The position numbers and the translations under genes are program-made. A model generated the notes under the pieces. It had not been told where the DNA came from. It saw only the letters and a program-made list of their open reading frames with translations, and did not search any database. A stretch of DNA of 25,034 nt from Liolophura sinensis (taxonomy: Eukaryota; Mollusca; Polyplacophora; Chitonida; Chitonidae). Location of the stretch: assembly GCF_032854445.1 (NCBI RefSeq), contig NW_027018452.1, forward strand, positions 1 through 25,034, given 5' to 3'. This document shows, piece after piece, positions 11,380 to 24,810 of the stretch (its first letter is position 1; every line of letters begins with the position of its first letter).

Positions 11380-12322
11380 CTGTTCCAGTGCTGCTGGTAA
11401 GAGGCTAATCCGACGTATTTTGTGACGAGAAATCGAATGGTGCAAACCGCGTTGCCCTCCGACCAATACTTTTGCCTGTAGCGACAATTGAATGATCATT
11501 TATGTCATAATCACGTGCCCAGCAACGGCTCTTACTCCATGGAAACCAGGGAAATTTGCAATTTTTCAACAGCTGCCGATGCCTCGCCCAATTCCTCATC
11601 TTTTGGCACCTTATAATTGTGGGTCAGTGTTTAGTTGTACTTTTTAGAGCAGACTGTATCAAGTACCTCGTGTTTTTCACGTACAAATGGTGTGGTTTTT
11701 CTACACGTAGATAAAGACATTGAGATTGTCTTGGACTTAGAAGTAAGACAATTGCTGGGTGAGTTTAATGGGCTTGGCCCAAAGATTTCAGGTCTTCTGG
11801 GCTACCGAAGGGCACATAACTTATAGTCAAAAGTTGAATATAGTAATGACCAGTCGCGATTGTACAGAGTACAGTGTAGCCGATTTCAATTAACAAAAAG
11901 ACCAGGTAAAAATGCAAAAGTGGAAAAATTGTTCCAGTGCTGCTGGTAAGAGGCTAATCCGACGTATTTTGTGACGAGAAATCGAATGGTGCAAACCGCG
12001 TTGCTCTCTGACCAATACCTTTGGCTGTAGCGACAATTGAATGATCATTTATGTCATAATCACGTGCCCAGCAACGGCTCTTACTCCATGGAAACAAGGG
12101 AAATTTGCAATTTTTCAACAGCTGCCGATGCCTGGCTCAATTCCGCATCTTTTGGCACCTTACTGAAGTGGGTCAGTGTTCAGTTTTACTTTTTACAGCA
12201 GACTGTATCAAGTACCTTGTGTTTTTCACGTACAAATGGTGTTGTTTTTCTACACGTAGATAAAGACATTGAGATTGTCTTGGACTTAGAAGTAAGACAA
12301 TTGCTGGGTGAGTTAAATGGGC

Positions 12323-12667
12323 TTAGCCCAAAGATTTGACGTCTTCTGGGCTACCGAAGGGCACATAACTTATAGTCAAAAGTTGAATATAGTAATGACC
12401 AGTCGCGATTGTACAGAGTACAGTGTAGCCGATTTCAATTAACAAAAAGACCAGGTAAAAATGCAAAAGTGGAACAATTGTTCCAGTGCTGTTGGTTAGA
12501 GGCTGATCCGACGTATTTTGTGACGAGAAATCGAATGGTGCAAACCGCGTTGCTCTCTGACCAATACCTTTGGCTGTAGCGACAATTGCATGATTATTTA
12601 TGTCATAATCACGTGCCCAGCAACGGCTCTTACTCCATGGAAACAAGAGAAATTGGCAATTTTTCAA
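12323..12667 (-). other. Minus-strand open frame of 114 codons (units 22-23)
   Basis: This is the longest minus-strand frame outside the indel-rich segment. It exists because unit 22 reads GGCTGATCC near 12501 where other units read GGCTAATCC, which changes an in-frame TAG to CAG and joins two stretches that are normally separate. It ends at a TAA created by the A form of the hairpin. A hydrophobic run (LLHFYLVFLLIEIGYTVL) could span a membrane, but it is also what T- and A-rich sequence gives by chance. No family is recognised. Confidence 0.25.
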
Positions 12668-14375
12668 CAGCTGCCGATGCCTGGCTCAATTCCGCATCTT
12701 TTGGCACCTTATTCATGTCGGTCTGTGGTTAGTTGTACTTTTTACAGCAGACTGTATCAAGTACCTTGTGTTTTTCACGTACAAATGGTGTGGTTTTTCT
12801 ACACGTAGATAAAGACATTGAGATTGTCTTGGACTTAGAAGTAAGACAATTGCTGGGTGAGTTAAATGGGCTTAGCCCAAAGATTTGACGTCTTCTGGGC
12901 TACCGAAGGGCACATAACTTATAGTCAAAAGTTGAATATAGTAATGACCAGTCGCGATTGTACAGAGTACAGTGTAGCCGATTTCAATTAACAAAAAGAC
13001 CAGGCAAAAATGCAAAAGTGGAAAAACTGTTCCAGTGCTGCTGGTAAGAGGCTAATCCGACGTATTTTGTGACGAGAAATCGAATGGTGCAAACCGCGTT
13101 GCTTTCCGACCAATACTTTTGGCTGTAGTGACAATTGAATGATCATTTATGTCATAATCACGTGCCCAGCAACGGCTCTTACTCCATGGAAACCAGGGAA
13201 ATTTGCAATTTTTCAACAGCTGCCGATGCCTGGCTCAATTCCGCATCTTTTGGCACCTTACTGAAGTTAGTCAGTGTTCAGTTGTACTTTTTACAGCAGA
13301 CTGTATCAAGTACCTTGTGTTTTTCACGTACAAATGGTGTGGTTTTTCTACACGTAGATAAAGACATTGAGATTGTCTTGGACTTAGAAGTAAGACAATT
13401 GCTGGGTGAGTTAAATGGGCTTAGCCCAAAGATTTGACGTCTTCTGGGCTACCGAAGGGCACATAACTTATAGTCAAAAGTTGAATATAGTAATGACCAG
13501 TCGCGATTGTACAGAGTACAGTGTAGCCGATTTCAATTAACAAAAAGACCAGGTAAAAAATGCAAAAGTGGAAAAACTGTTCCAGTGCTGCTGGTAAGAC
13601 GCTAATCCGACGTATTTTGTGACGAGAAATCGAATGGTGCAAACCGCGTTGCTCTCCGACCAATACTTTTGCCTGTAGCGACAATTGAATGATCATTTAT
13701 GTCATAATCACGTGCCCAGCAACGGCTCTTACTCCATGGAAACCAGAGAAATTTGCAATTTTTCAACAGCTGCCGATGCCTGGCCCAATTCCTCATCTTT
13801 TGGCACCTTATAATTGTGGGTCAGTGTTTAGTTGTACTTTTTACAGCAGACTGTATCAAGTACCTTGTGTTTTTTACGTACAAATGGTGTTGTTTTTCTA
13901 CACGTAGATAAAGAACATTGAGATTGTCTTGGACTTAGAAGTAAGACAATTGCTGGGTGAGTTAAATGGGCTTGGCCCAAAGATTTCAGGTCTTCTGGGC
14001 TACCGAAGGGCACATAACTTATAGTCAAAAGTTGAATATAGTAATGACCAGTCGCGATTGTACAGAGTACAGTGTAGCCGATTTCAATTAACAAAAAGAC
14101 CAGGCAAAAATGCAAAAGTGGAAAAACTGTTCCAGTGCTGCTGGTAAGAGGCTAATCCGACGTATTTTGTGACGAGAAATCGAATGGTGCAAACCGCGTT
14201 GCTCTCCGACCAATACTTTTGGCTGTAGTGACAATTGAATGATCATTTATGTCATAATCACGTGCCCAGCAACGGCTCTTACTCCATGGAAACCAGGGAA
14301 ATTTGCAATTTTTCAACAGCTGCCGATGCCTGTCTCAATTTTCCATCTTTTGGCACCTTACTGAAGTGAGTCATT

Positions 14376-16568
14376 GTTCAGTTGTACTTTTTACAGCAGA
14401 CTGTATCAAGTACCTTGTGTTTCTCACGTACAAATGGTGTGGTTTTTCTACACGTAGATAAAGACATTGAGATTGTCTTGCATTTAGATGTAAGGCAATT
14501 GCTGGGTGAGTTAAATGGGCTTAGCCCAAAGATTTGACGTCTTCTGGGCTACCGAAGGGCACATAACTTATAGTCAAAAGTTGAATATAGTAATGACCAG
14601 TCGCGATTGTACAGAGTACAGTGTAGCCGATTTCAATTAACAAAAAGACCAGGTAAAAATGCAAAAGTGGAAAAACTGGTCCAGTGCTGCTGGTAAGAGG
14701 CTAATCCGACGTATTTTGTGACGACAAATCGAATGGTGCAAACCGCGTTGCTCTCCGACCAATACTTTTGCCTGTAGCGACAATTGAATGATCATTTATG
14801 TCATAATCACGTGCCCAGCAACGGCTCTTACTCCATGGAAACCAGGGAAATTTGCAATTTTTCAACAGCTGCCGATGCCTGGCCCAATTCCTCATCTTTT
14901 GGCACCTTATAATTGTGGGTCAGTGTTTAGTTGTACTTTTTACAGCAGACTGTTTCAAGTACCTTGTGTTTTTCACGTACAAATGGTGTGGTTTTTCTAC
15001 ACGTAGATAAAGACATTGAGATTGTCTTGGACTTAGAAGTAAGACAATTGCTGGGTGAGTTAAATGGGCTTGGCCCAAAGATTTCAGGTCTTCTGGGCTA
15101 CCGAAGGGCACATAACTTATAGTCAAAAGTTGAATATAGTAATGACCAGTCGCGATTGTACAGAGTACAGTGTAGCCGATTTCAATTAACAAAAAGACCA
15201 GGTAAAAATGCAAAAGTGGAAAAATTGTTCCAGTGCTGCTGGTAAGAGGCTAATCCGACGTATTTTGTGACGAGAAATCGAATGGTGCAAACTGGGTTGC
15301 TCCCTGACCAATACTTTTGGCTGTAGCGACAATTGAATGATCATTTATGTCATAATCACGTGCCCAGCAACGGCTCTTACTCCATGGAAACCAGGGAAAT
15401 TTGCAATTTTTCAACAGCTGCCGATGCCTGGCTCAATTCCGCATCTTTTGGCACCTTACTGAAGTGGGTCAGTGTTCAGTTGTACTTTTTACAGCAGACT
15501 GTATCAAGTACCTTGTGTTTTTCACGTACAAATGGTGTTGTTTTTCTACACGTAGATAAAGACATTGAGATTGTCTTGCACTTAGAAGTAAGACAATTGC
15601 TGGGTGAGTTAAATGGGCTTGGCCCAAAGATTTCAGGTCTTCTGGGCTACCGAAGGGCACATAACTTATAGTCAAAAGTTGAATATAGTAATGACCAGTC
15701 GCGATTGTACAGAGTACAGTGTAGCCGATTTCAATTAACAAAAAGACCAGGCAAAAATGCAAAAGTAGAAAAACTGTTCCAGTGCTGCTGGTAAGAGGCT
15801 AATCCGACGTATTTTGTGACGAGAAATCGAATGGTGCAAACCGCGTTGCTCTCCGACCAATACTTTTGGCTGTTGTGACAATTGAATGATCATTTATGTC
15901 ATAATCACGTGCCCAGCAACGGCTCTTACTCCATGGAAACCAGGGAAATTTGCAATTTTTCAACAGGTGCCGATGCCTGGCTCAATTCCGCATCTTTTGG
16001 CACCTTATTCATGTGGGTCTGTGGTCAGTTGTACTTTTTACAGCAGACTGTATCAAGTACCTTGTGTTTTGCACGTACAAATGGTGTTGTTTTTCTACAC
16101 GTAGATAAAGACATTGAGATTGTCTTGGACTTAGAAGTAAGACAATTGCTGGGTGAGTTAAATGGGCTTAGCCCAAAGATTTGACGTCTTCTGGGCTACC
16201 GAAGGGCACATAACTTATAGTCAAAAGTTGAATATAGTAATGACCAGTCGCGATTGTACAGAGTACAGTGTAGCCGATTTCAATTAACAAAAAGACCAGG
16301 CAAAAATGCAAAAGTGGAAAAACTGTTCCAGTGCTGCTGGTAAGAGGCTAATCCGACGTATTTTGTGACGAGAAATCGAATGGTGCAAACCGCGTTGCTC
16401 TCCGACCAATACTTTTTGCTGTAGTGACAATTGAATGATCATTTATGTCATAATCACGTGCCCAGCAACGGCTCTTACTCCATGGAAACCAGGGAAATTG
16501 GCAATTTTTCAACAGCTGCCGATGCCTGTCTCAATTCCGCATCTTTTGTCACCTTATTCATGTGGGTC
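14376..16568 (+). repeat. Duplicated block P (copy of 1750-3942)
   Basis: About 2.2 kb matches the left-hand block at a constant offset of 12,626 bases (23 units). Shared rare variants include TGTTTCTCACG, GCATTTAGATGTAAGG, GACGACAAATCG, AACTGGGTTGCTCCCTG, GCTGTTGTGACAATTG, GTTTTGCACG and ACTTTTTGCTGTAG. I saw only one difference, AAAATTGG near 3687 against AAAAGTGG near 16313. To the left, the two diverge within unit 3 versus unit 26. To the right, unit 30 leaves unit 7 at 16569 and continues as unit 1. Confidence 0.85.
14784..15332 (+). repeat. Monomer of N type (unit 27)
   Basis: This represents the third haplotype, with GGCCCAATTCCTCATC followed by TAATTGTGGGTCAGTGTTTA. N-type units are 4, 15, 19, 21, 25, 27 and 42. 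All have linked differences over about 50 bases, so they form a real subfamily and not scattered mutations. Unit 27 is nearly identical to unit 4 (2158-2706), including the private variants CTGTTTCAAG and AACTGGGTTGCTCCCTG. Confidence 0.9.
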
Positions 16569-17713
16569 TGTGGTCAGTTGTACTTTTTACAGCAGACTGT
16601 ATCAAGTACCTTGTGTTTTTCACGTACAAATGGTGTGGTTTTTCTACACGTAGATAAAGACATTGAGATTGTCTTGGACTTAGAAGTAAGACAATTGCTG
16701 GGTGAGTTAAATGGGCTTGGCCCAAAGATTTCAGGTCTTCTGGGCTACCGAAGGGCACATAACTTATAGTCAAAAGTAGAATATAGTAATGACCAGTCGC
16801 GATTGTACAGAGTACAGTGTAGCCAATTTCAATTAACAAAAAGACCAGGTAAAAATGCAAAAGTGGAAAAACCAGTCCAGTGCTGCTGGTAAGAGGCTAA
16901 TCCGACGTATTTTGTGACGAGAAATCGAATGGTGCAAACCGCGTTGCTCTCCGACCAATACTTTTGGCTGTAGCGACAATTGCATGATTATTTATGTCAT
17001 AATCACGTGCCCAGCAACGGCTCTTACTCCATGGAAACCAGGGAAATTTGAAATTTTTCAACAGCTGCCGATGCCTGGCTCAATTCCGCATCTTTTGGCA
17101 CCTTACTGAAGTGGGTCAGTGTTCAGTTTTACTTTTTACAGCAGACTGTATCAAGTACCTTGTGTTTATCACGTACAAATGGTGTGGTTTTTCTACACGT
17201 AGATAAAGACATTGAGATTGTCTTGCACTTAGAAGTAAGGCAATTGCTGGGTGAGTTAAATGGGCTTAGCCCAAAGATTTGACGTCTTCTGGGCTACCGA
17301 AGGGCACATAACTTATAGTTAAAAGTTGAATATAGTAATGACCAGTCGCGATTGTACAGAGTACAGTGTAGCCGATTTCAATTAACAAAAAGACCAGGCA
17401 AAAATGCAAAAGTGGAAAAACTGCTCCAGTGCTGCTGGTAAGAGGCTAATCCGACGTATTTTGTGACGAGAAATCGAATGGTGCAAACCCGCGTTGCTCT
17501 CCGACCAATACGTTTGGCTGTATTGAACAATTGAATGATCATTTATGTCATAATCACGTGCCCAGCAACGGCTCTTACTCCATGGAAACCAGGGGAAATT
17601 GGCAATTTATCTACAGCTGCCGATGCCTGGCTCAATTCCGCATCTTTTGGCACCTTATTCATGTGGGTCAGTGTTCAGTTGTACTTTTTACAGCAGACTG
17701 TATCAAGTACCTT
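16431..17713 (+). repeat. Duplicated block B (copy of 508-1790)
   Basis: About 1.28 kb matches the left-hand block. Shared rare variants include TTTGTCACC, AGTAGAATATAG, AGCCAATTTC, ACCAGTCCAG, AATTTGAAATTTTT, TATAGTTAAAAG, CTGCTCCAG, AAACCCGCG, TACGTTTGGCTGTATTGAAC and AATTTATCTACAG. The copies differ by four one-base indels (near 751, 1291, 1367 and 17594) and no substitution that I could see. At 17714 the sequence switches to that of unit 7. Confidence 0.85.
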
Positions 17714-18230
17714 TTGTTTTTCATGTACAAATGGTGTGGTTTTTCTACACGTAGATAAAGACATTGAGATTGTCTTGGACTTAGAAGTAAGACAATTGCT
17801 GGGTGAGTTAAATGGGCTTAGCCCAAAGATTTCAGGTCTTCTGGGCTACCGAAGGGCACATAACTTATAGTCAAAAGTTGAATATAGTAATGACCAGTGG
17901 CGATTGTACAGAGTACAGTGTAGCCGATTTCAATTAACAAAAAGACCAGGCAAAAATGCAAAAGTGGAAAAAACTGTTCCAGTGCTGCTGGTAAGAGGCT
18001 AATCCGACGTATTTTGTGACGAGAAATCGAATGGTGCAAACCGCGTTGCTCTCCGACCAATACTTTTGGCTGTAGTGACAATTGAATGATCATTTATGTC
18101 ATAATCACGTGCCCAGCAACGGCTCTTACTCCATGGAAACCAGGGAAATTGGCAATTTTTCAACAGCTGCCGATGCCTGTCTCAATTTTCCATCTTTTGG
18201 CACCTTACTGAAGTGAGTCAGTGTTCAGTT
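17651..18230 (+). repeat. Duplicated block C (copy of 3924-4502)
   Basis: About 0.58 kb spans the end of unit 32 and the start of unit 33. It shares CCTTTTGTTTTTCATG, CCAGTGGCGATTG and CTCAATTTTCCATC with units 7 and 8. One substitution (GTGTTG against GTGTGG) and one added A in an A run separate the copies. At 18231 the sequence leaves unit 8 and resembles unit 9. Confidence 0.75.
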
Positions 18231-18329
18231 TTACTTTTTACAGCAGACTGTATCAAGTACCTTGTGTTTTTCACGTACAAATGGTGTGGTTTTTCTACAC
18301 GTAGATAAAGACATTGAGATTGTCTTGGA

Positions 18330-19961
18330 CTTAGAAGTAAGACAATTGCTGGGTGAGTTAAATGGGCTTAGCCCAAAGATTTCAGGTCTTCTGGGCTACC
18401 GAAGGGCACATAACTTATAGTCAAAAGTTGAATATAGTAATGACCAGTCGCGATTGTACAGAGTACAGTGTAGCCGATTTCAATTAAAAAAAGACCAGGT
18501 AAAAATGCAAAAGTGGAAAAACTGGTCCAGTGCTGCTGGTAAGAGGCTAATCCGACGTATTTTGTGACGACAAATCGAATGGTGCAAACCGCGTTGCTCT
18601 CCGACCAATACTTTTGGCTGTAGCGACAATTGCATGATTATTTATGTCATAATCACGTGCCCAGCAACGGCTCTTACTCCATGGAAACCAGGAAAATTTG
18701 CAATTTTTCAACAGCTGCCGATGCCTGGCTCAATTCCGCAACTTTTGGCACCTTACTGAAGTGGGTCAGTGTTCAGTTTTACTTTTTACAGCAGACTGTA
18801 TCAAGTACCTTGTGTTTATCACGTACAAATGGTGTGGTTTTTCTACACGTAGATAAAGACATTGAGATTGTCTTGGACTTAGAAGTAAGGCAATTGCTGG
18901 GTGAGTTAAATGGGCTTAGCCCAAAGATTTCAGGTCTTCTGGGCTACCGAAGGGCACATAACTTATAGTCAAAAGTTGAATATAGTAATGACCAGTCGCG
19001 ATTGTACAGAGTACAGTGTAGCCGATTTCAATTAACAAAAAGACCAGGCAAAAATGCAAAAGTAGAAAAACTGTTCCAGTGCTGCTGGTAAGAGGCTAAT
19101 CCGACTTATTTTGTGACGAGAAATCGAATGGTGCAAACCGCGTTGCTCTCCGACCAATACTTTTGGCTGTAGTGACAATTAATTGATCATTTATGTCATA
19201 ATCACGTGCCAGCAACGGCTCTTACTCCATGGAAACCAGGGAAATTTGCAATTTTTCAACAGGTGCCGATGCCTGGCTCAATTCCGCATCTTTTGGCACC
19301 TTATTCATGTGGGTCTGTGGTCAGTTGTACTTTTTAAAGCAGACTGTATCAAGTACCTTGTGTTTTTCACGTACAAATGGTGTGGTTTTTCTACACGTAG
19401 ATAAAGACATTGAGATTGTCTTGGACTTAGAAGTAAGACAATTGCTGGGTGAGTTAAATGGGCTTGGCCCAAAGATTTCAGGTCTTTTGGGCTACCGAAG
19501 GGCACATAACTTATAGTCAAAAGTTGAATATAGTAATGACCAGTCGCGATTGTACAGAGTACAGTGTAGCCGATTTCAATTAACAAAAGACCAGGTAAAA
19601 ATGCAAAAGTGGGAAAAATTGTTCAGTGCTGCTGGTAAGAGGCTAATCCGACGTATTTTGTGACGAGAAATCGAATGGTGCAAACCGCGTTGCTCTCCGA
19701 CCAATACTTTTTGGCTGTAGTGACAATTGAATGATCATTTATGTCATAATCACGTGCCCAGCAACGGCTCTTACTCCATGGAAACCAGGAAATTTGCAAT
19801 TTTTCAACAGCTGCCGATGCCTGGCTCAATTCCGCATCTTTTGGCACCTTATTCCATGTGGGGTCTGTGGTCAGTTGTTACTTTTTACAGCAGACTGTAT
19901 CAAGAACCTTGTGTTTTTCACGTACAAATGGTGTTGTTTTTCTACACGTAGATAAAGACAT
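18330..19961 (+). repeat. Duplicated block E (copy of about 5700-7322)
   Basis: Units 33 (end), 34, 35 and 36 (first part) follow units 10 to 13 at an offset of about 12,630 bases. Shared rare variants are CAATTAAAAAAAGACC, CCGACTTATTTTG, TTTTTAAAGCAGACTG, GGTCTTTTGGGC and TCAAGAACC. The match stops near 19961, where unit 13 has GTAGATATAGAC and unit 36 has GTAGATAAAGAC. The left edge is approximate because few variants mark it. Confidence 0.7.
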
Positions 19962-22900
19962 TGAGATTGTCTTGGACTTAGAAGTAAGACAATTGCTGGG
20001 TGAGTTAAATGGGCTTGGCCCAAAGATTTCAGGTCTTCTGGGCTACCGAAGGGCACATAACTTATAGTCAAAAGTTGAATATAGTAAAGACCAGTCGCGA
20101 TTGTACAGAGTACAGTGTAGCCGATTTCAATTAACAAAAAGACCAGGCAAAAATGCTAAAGTGGAAAAAACTGTTCCAGTGCTGCTGGTAAGAGGCTAAT
20201 CCGACGTATTTTGTGACGAGAAATCGAATGGTGCAATCCGCGTTGCTTTCCGACCAATACTTTTGCTGTAGTGACAATTGAATGATCATTTATGTCATAA
20301 TCACGTGCCCAGCAACGGCTCTTACTCCATGGAAACTAGGGAAATTGGCAATTTTTTCAACAGCTGCGATGCCTGTCTCAATTCCGCATCTTTTGGCACC
20401 TTACTGAAGTGAGTCAGTGTTCAGTTGTACTTTTTACAGCAGACTGTATCAAGTACCTTGTGTTTGTCATGTACAATTGGTGTGGTTTTTCTACACGTAG
20501 ATAAAGACATTGAGATTGTCTTGGACTTAGAAGTAAGGCAATTGCTGGGTGAGTTAAATGGGCTTAGCCCAAAGATTTCAGGTCTTCTGGGCTACCGAAG
20601 GGCACATAACTTATAGTCAAAAGTTGAATATAGTAATGACCAGTCGCGATTGTACAGAGTACAGTGTAGCCAATTTCAATTAACAAAAAGACCAGGTAAA
20701 AATGTAAAAAGTGGAAAAAACCAGTCCAGTGCTGCTGGTAAGAGGCTAATCCGACGTATTTTGTGACGAGAAATCGAATGGTGCAAACCGCGTTGCTCTC
20801 CGACCAATACTTTTGCCTGTAGCGACAATTGCATGATTTTTTATGTCATAATCACGTGCCCAGCAACGGCTCTTACTCCATGGAAACCAGGAAAATTTGC
20901 AATTTTTCAACAACTGCCGATGCCTGGCTCAATTCCGCAACTTTTGGCACCTTACTGAAGTGGGTCAGTGTTCAGTTTTACTTTTTACAGCAGACTGTAT
21001 CAAGTACCTTGTGTTTATCACGTACAAATGGTGTGGTTTTTCTACACGTAGATAAAGACATTGAGATTGTCTTGCACTGAGAAGTAAGAGAATTGCTGGG
21101 TGAGTTAAATGGGCTTAGCCAAAGATTTCAGGTCTTCTGGGCTACCGAAGGGCACAATAACTTATAGTCAAAAGTTGAATATAGTAATGACCAGTCGCGA
21201 TTGTACAGAGTACAGTGTAGCCGATTTCAATTAACAAAAAGACCAGGCAAAATGCAAAAGTAGAAAAACTGTTCCAGTGCTGCTGGGTAAGAGGCTAATC
21301 CGACTTATTTTGTGACGAGAAATCGAATGGTGCAAACCGCGTTGCTCTCCGACCAATACTTTTGGCTGTAGTGACAATTGAATGATCATTTTATGTCATA
21401 ATCACGTGCCCAGCAACGGCTCTTACTCCATGGAAACCAGGGAAATTTGCAATTTTTCAACAGGTGCCGATGCCTGGCTCAATTCCGCATCTTTTTGGCA
21501 CCTTATTCATGTGGGTCTGTGGTCAGTTGTACTTTTTAAAGCAGACTGTATCAAGTACCTTGTGTTTTCACGTACAAATGGTGTGGTTTTTCTACACGTA
21601 GATAAAGACATTGAGATTGTCTTGGACTTAGAAGTAAGACAATTGCTGGGTGAGTTAAATGGGCTTGGCCCAAAGATTTCAGGTCTTTTGGGCTACCGAA
21701 GGGCACATAACTTATAGTCAAAAGTTGAATATAGTAATGACCAGTTCGCGATTGTACAGAGTACAGTGTAGCCGATTTCAATTAACAAAAAGACCAGGGT
21801 AAAAATGCAAAAGTGGAAAAATTGTTCCAGTGCTGCTGGTAAGAGGCTAATCCGACGTATTTTGTGACGAGAAATCGAATGGTGCAAACCGCGTTGCTCT
21901 CCGACCAATACTTTTGGCTGTAGTGACAATTGAATGATCATTTATGTCCATAATCACGTGCCCAGCAACGGCTCTTACTCCATGGAAACCAGGGAAATTT
22001 GCAATTTTTCAACAGCTGCCGATGCCTGGCTCAATTCCGCATCTTTTGGCACCTTATTCATGTGGGTCTGTGGTCAGTTGTACTCTTTTTACAGCAGACT
22101 GTATCAAGAACCTTGTGTTTTTCACGTACAAATGGTGTTGTTTTTCTACACGTAGATATAGACATTGAGATTGTCTTGGACTTAGAAGTAAGACAATTGC
22201 TGGGTGAGTTAAATGGGCTTGGCCCAAAGATTTCAGGTCTTCTGGGCTACCGAAGGGCACATAACTTATAGTCAAAAGTTGAATATAGTAATCACCAGTC
22301 GCGATTGTACAGAGTACAGTGTAGCCGATTTCAATTAAAAAGACCAGGCAAAAATGCAAAAGTGGAAAAACTGTTCCAGTGCTGCTGGTAAGAGGCTATT
22401 TTGACGTATTTTGTGACGAGAAATCGAATGGTGCAAACCGCGTTGCTCTCCGACCAATACTTTTGGCTGTAGTGACAATTCAATGATCATTTATGTCATA
22501 ATCACGTGCCCAGCAACGGCTCTTACTCCATGGAAACAGGGAAATTTGCAATTTTTCAACAGCTGCCGATGCCTGTCTCAATTCCGCATCTTTTGGCACC
22601 TTACTGAAGTGGGTCAGTGTTCAGTTGTACTTTTTACAGCAGACTGTATCAAGTACCTTGTGTTTTTCACGTACAAATGGTGTGGTTTTTCTACACGTAG
22701 ATAAAGACATTGAGATTGTCTTGGACTTATAAGTAAGACAATTGCTGGGTGAGTTAAATGGGCTTAGCCCAAAGATTTGACGTCTTCTGGGCTACCGAAG
22801 GGCACATAACTTATAGTCAAAAGTAGAATATAGTAATGACCAGTCGCGATTGTACAGAGTACAGTGTAGCCGATTTCAATTAACAAAAAGACCAGGTAAA

Positions 22901-24267
22901 AATGCAAAAGTGGAAAAACTGTTCCAGTTGCTGCTGGTAAGAGGCTAATCCGACGTATTTTGTGACGAGAAATCGAATGGTGCAAACCGCGTTGCTCTCC
23001 GACCAATACTTTTGCCTGTAGCGACAATTGAATGATCATTTATGTCATAATCACGTGCCCAGGCAACGGCCTCTTACTCCATGGAAACCAGGGAAATTTG
23101 CAATTTTCTCAACAGCTGCCGATGCCTGGCCCAATTCCTCATCTTTTGGCACCTTATAATTGTGGGTCAGTGTTTAGTTGTACTTTCTACAGCAGACTGT
23201 ATCAAGTACCTTGTGTTTTTCATGTACAAATGGTGTGGTTTTTCTACACGTAGATAAAGACATTGAGATTGTCTTGGACATAGAAGTAAGGCAATTGCTG
23301 GGTGAGTTAAATGGGCTTAGCCCAAAGATTTCAGGTCTTCTGGGCTACCGAAGGGCACATAACTTATAGTCAAAAGTTGAATATAGTAATGACCAGTCGC
23401 GATTGTACAGAGTACAGTGTAGCCGATTTCAATTAACAAAAAGACCAGGTAAAAATGCAAAAGTGGGAAAAACTGGTCCAGTGCTGCTGGTAAGAGGCTA
23501 ATCCGACGTATTTTGTGACGACAAATCGAATGGTGCAAACCGCGTTGCTCTCCGACCAATACTTTTGGCTGTAGCGACAATTGCATGATTATTTATGTCA
23601 TAATCACGTGCCCAGCAACGGCTCTTACTCCATGGAAACCAGGAAAATTTGCAATTTTTCAACAGGTGCCAATGCCTGGCTCAATTCCGCAACTTTTGGC
23701 ACCTTACTGAAGTGGGTCAGTGTTCAGTTTTACTTTTTACAGCAGACTGTATCAAGTACCTTGTGTTTTTCACGTACAAATGGTGTGGTTTTTCTACACG
23801 TAGATAAAGACATTGAGATTGTCTTGGACTTAGAAGTAAGACAATTGCTGGGTGAGTTAAATGGGCTTAGCCCAAAGATTTGACGTCTTCTGGGCTACCG
23901 AAGGGCACATAACTTATAGTCAAAAGTTGAATATAGTAATGACCAGTCGCGATTGTACAGAGTACAGTGTAGCCGATTTCAATTAACAAAAAGACCAGGT
24001 AAAAATGCAAAAGTGCGAAAACTGTTCCAGTGCTGCTGGTAAGAGGCTAATCCGACGTATTTTGTGACGAGAAATCGAATGGTGCAAACCGCGTTGCTCT
24101 CCGACCAATACTTTTGGCTGTAGTGGACAATTGAATGATCATTTATGTCATAATCACGTGCCCAGCAACGGCTCTTACTCCATGGAAAACCAGGGAAATT
24201 TGCAATTTTTCAACAGCTGCCGATGCCTGGCTCAATTCCGCATCTTTTGGCACCTTACTGAAGTGAG

Positions 24268-24810
24268 TCAGTGTTCAGTTTTACTTTTTACAGCAGACTG
24301 TATCAAGTACCTTGTGTTTATCACGTACAAATGGTGTGGTTTTTCTACACGTAGATAAAGACATTGAGATTGTCTTGCACTTAGAAGTAAGACAATTGCT
24401 GGGTGAGTTAAATGGGCTTGGCCCAAAGATTTCAGGTCTTCTGGGCTACCGAAGGGCACATAACTTATAGTCAAAAGTTGAATATAGTAATGACCAGTCG
24501 CGATTGTACAGAGTACAGTGTAGCCGATTTCAATTAACAAAAAGACCAGGCAAAAATGCAAAAGTAGAAAAACTGTTTCCAGTGCTGCTGGTAAGAGGCT
24601 AATCCGACGTATTTTGTGACGAGAATCGAATGGTGCAAACCGCGTTGCTCTCCGACCAATACTTTTGGCTGTAGTGACAATTGAATGATCATTTATGTCA
24701 TAATCACGTGCCCAGCAACGGCTCTTACTCCATGGAAACCAGGAAATTTGCAATTCTTCAACAGCTGCCGATGCCTGGCTCAATTCCGCATCTTTTGGCA
24801 CTTTATTCAT
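24268..24810 (-). other. 180-codon minus-strand frame, artefact of two indels
   Basis: This is the longest frame in the window. It is open only because a missing A near 24624 (GAGAATCG) and an added T near 24577 (TGTTTCCAG) shift the frame out and back around a stop that all the other units have except unit 22. Both indels are absent from the matching unit 17 and lie in the segment with many likely sequencing errors. I do not regard it as a gene. Confidence 0.6.

Larger units (their letters stand above)
10939..11487 (+). repeat. Reference monomer, V type (unit 20)
   Basis: This exact 549-base unit is chosen as a clean reference for the other entries. In order it holds an E-box-like CACGTG (10963-10968), an 8-base palindrome TCCATGGA (10987-10994), the V-type block TTCATGTGGGTCTGTGGTCA, the inverted repeat at 11096-11109, the hairpin at 11220-11232, the TCAG allele at 11239-11242, the invariant segment at 11309-11332 and a cluster of A-tracts at 11346-11379. 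V-type units are 0, 1, 6, 12, 13, 18, 20, 23, 29, 30, 35, 36, 39, 40 and 45. Confidence 0.9.

Noticed and set aside
11405-11470. CENP-B box near the TTTGTGACGAGAAATCGAATGG region
   Set aside because: On the minus strand ATTCGATTT begins like the box, but the required A and the CGGG core are absent.
24268-24810. 180-codon frame as a real gene fused from two frames
   Set aside because: It depends on two one-base indels that are missing from the matching unit at 9291-9839 and lie in the error-rich segment.
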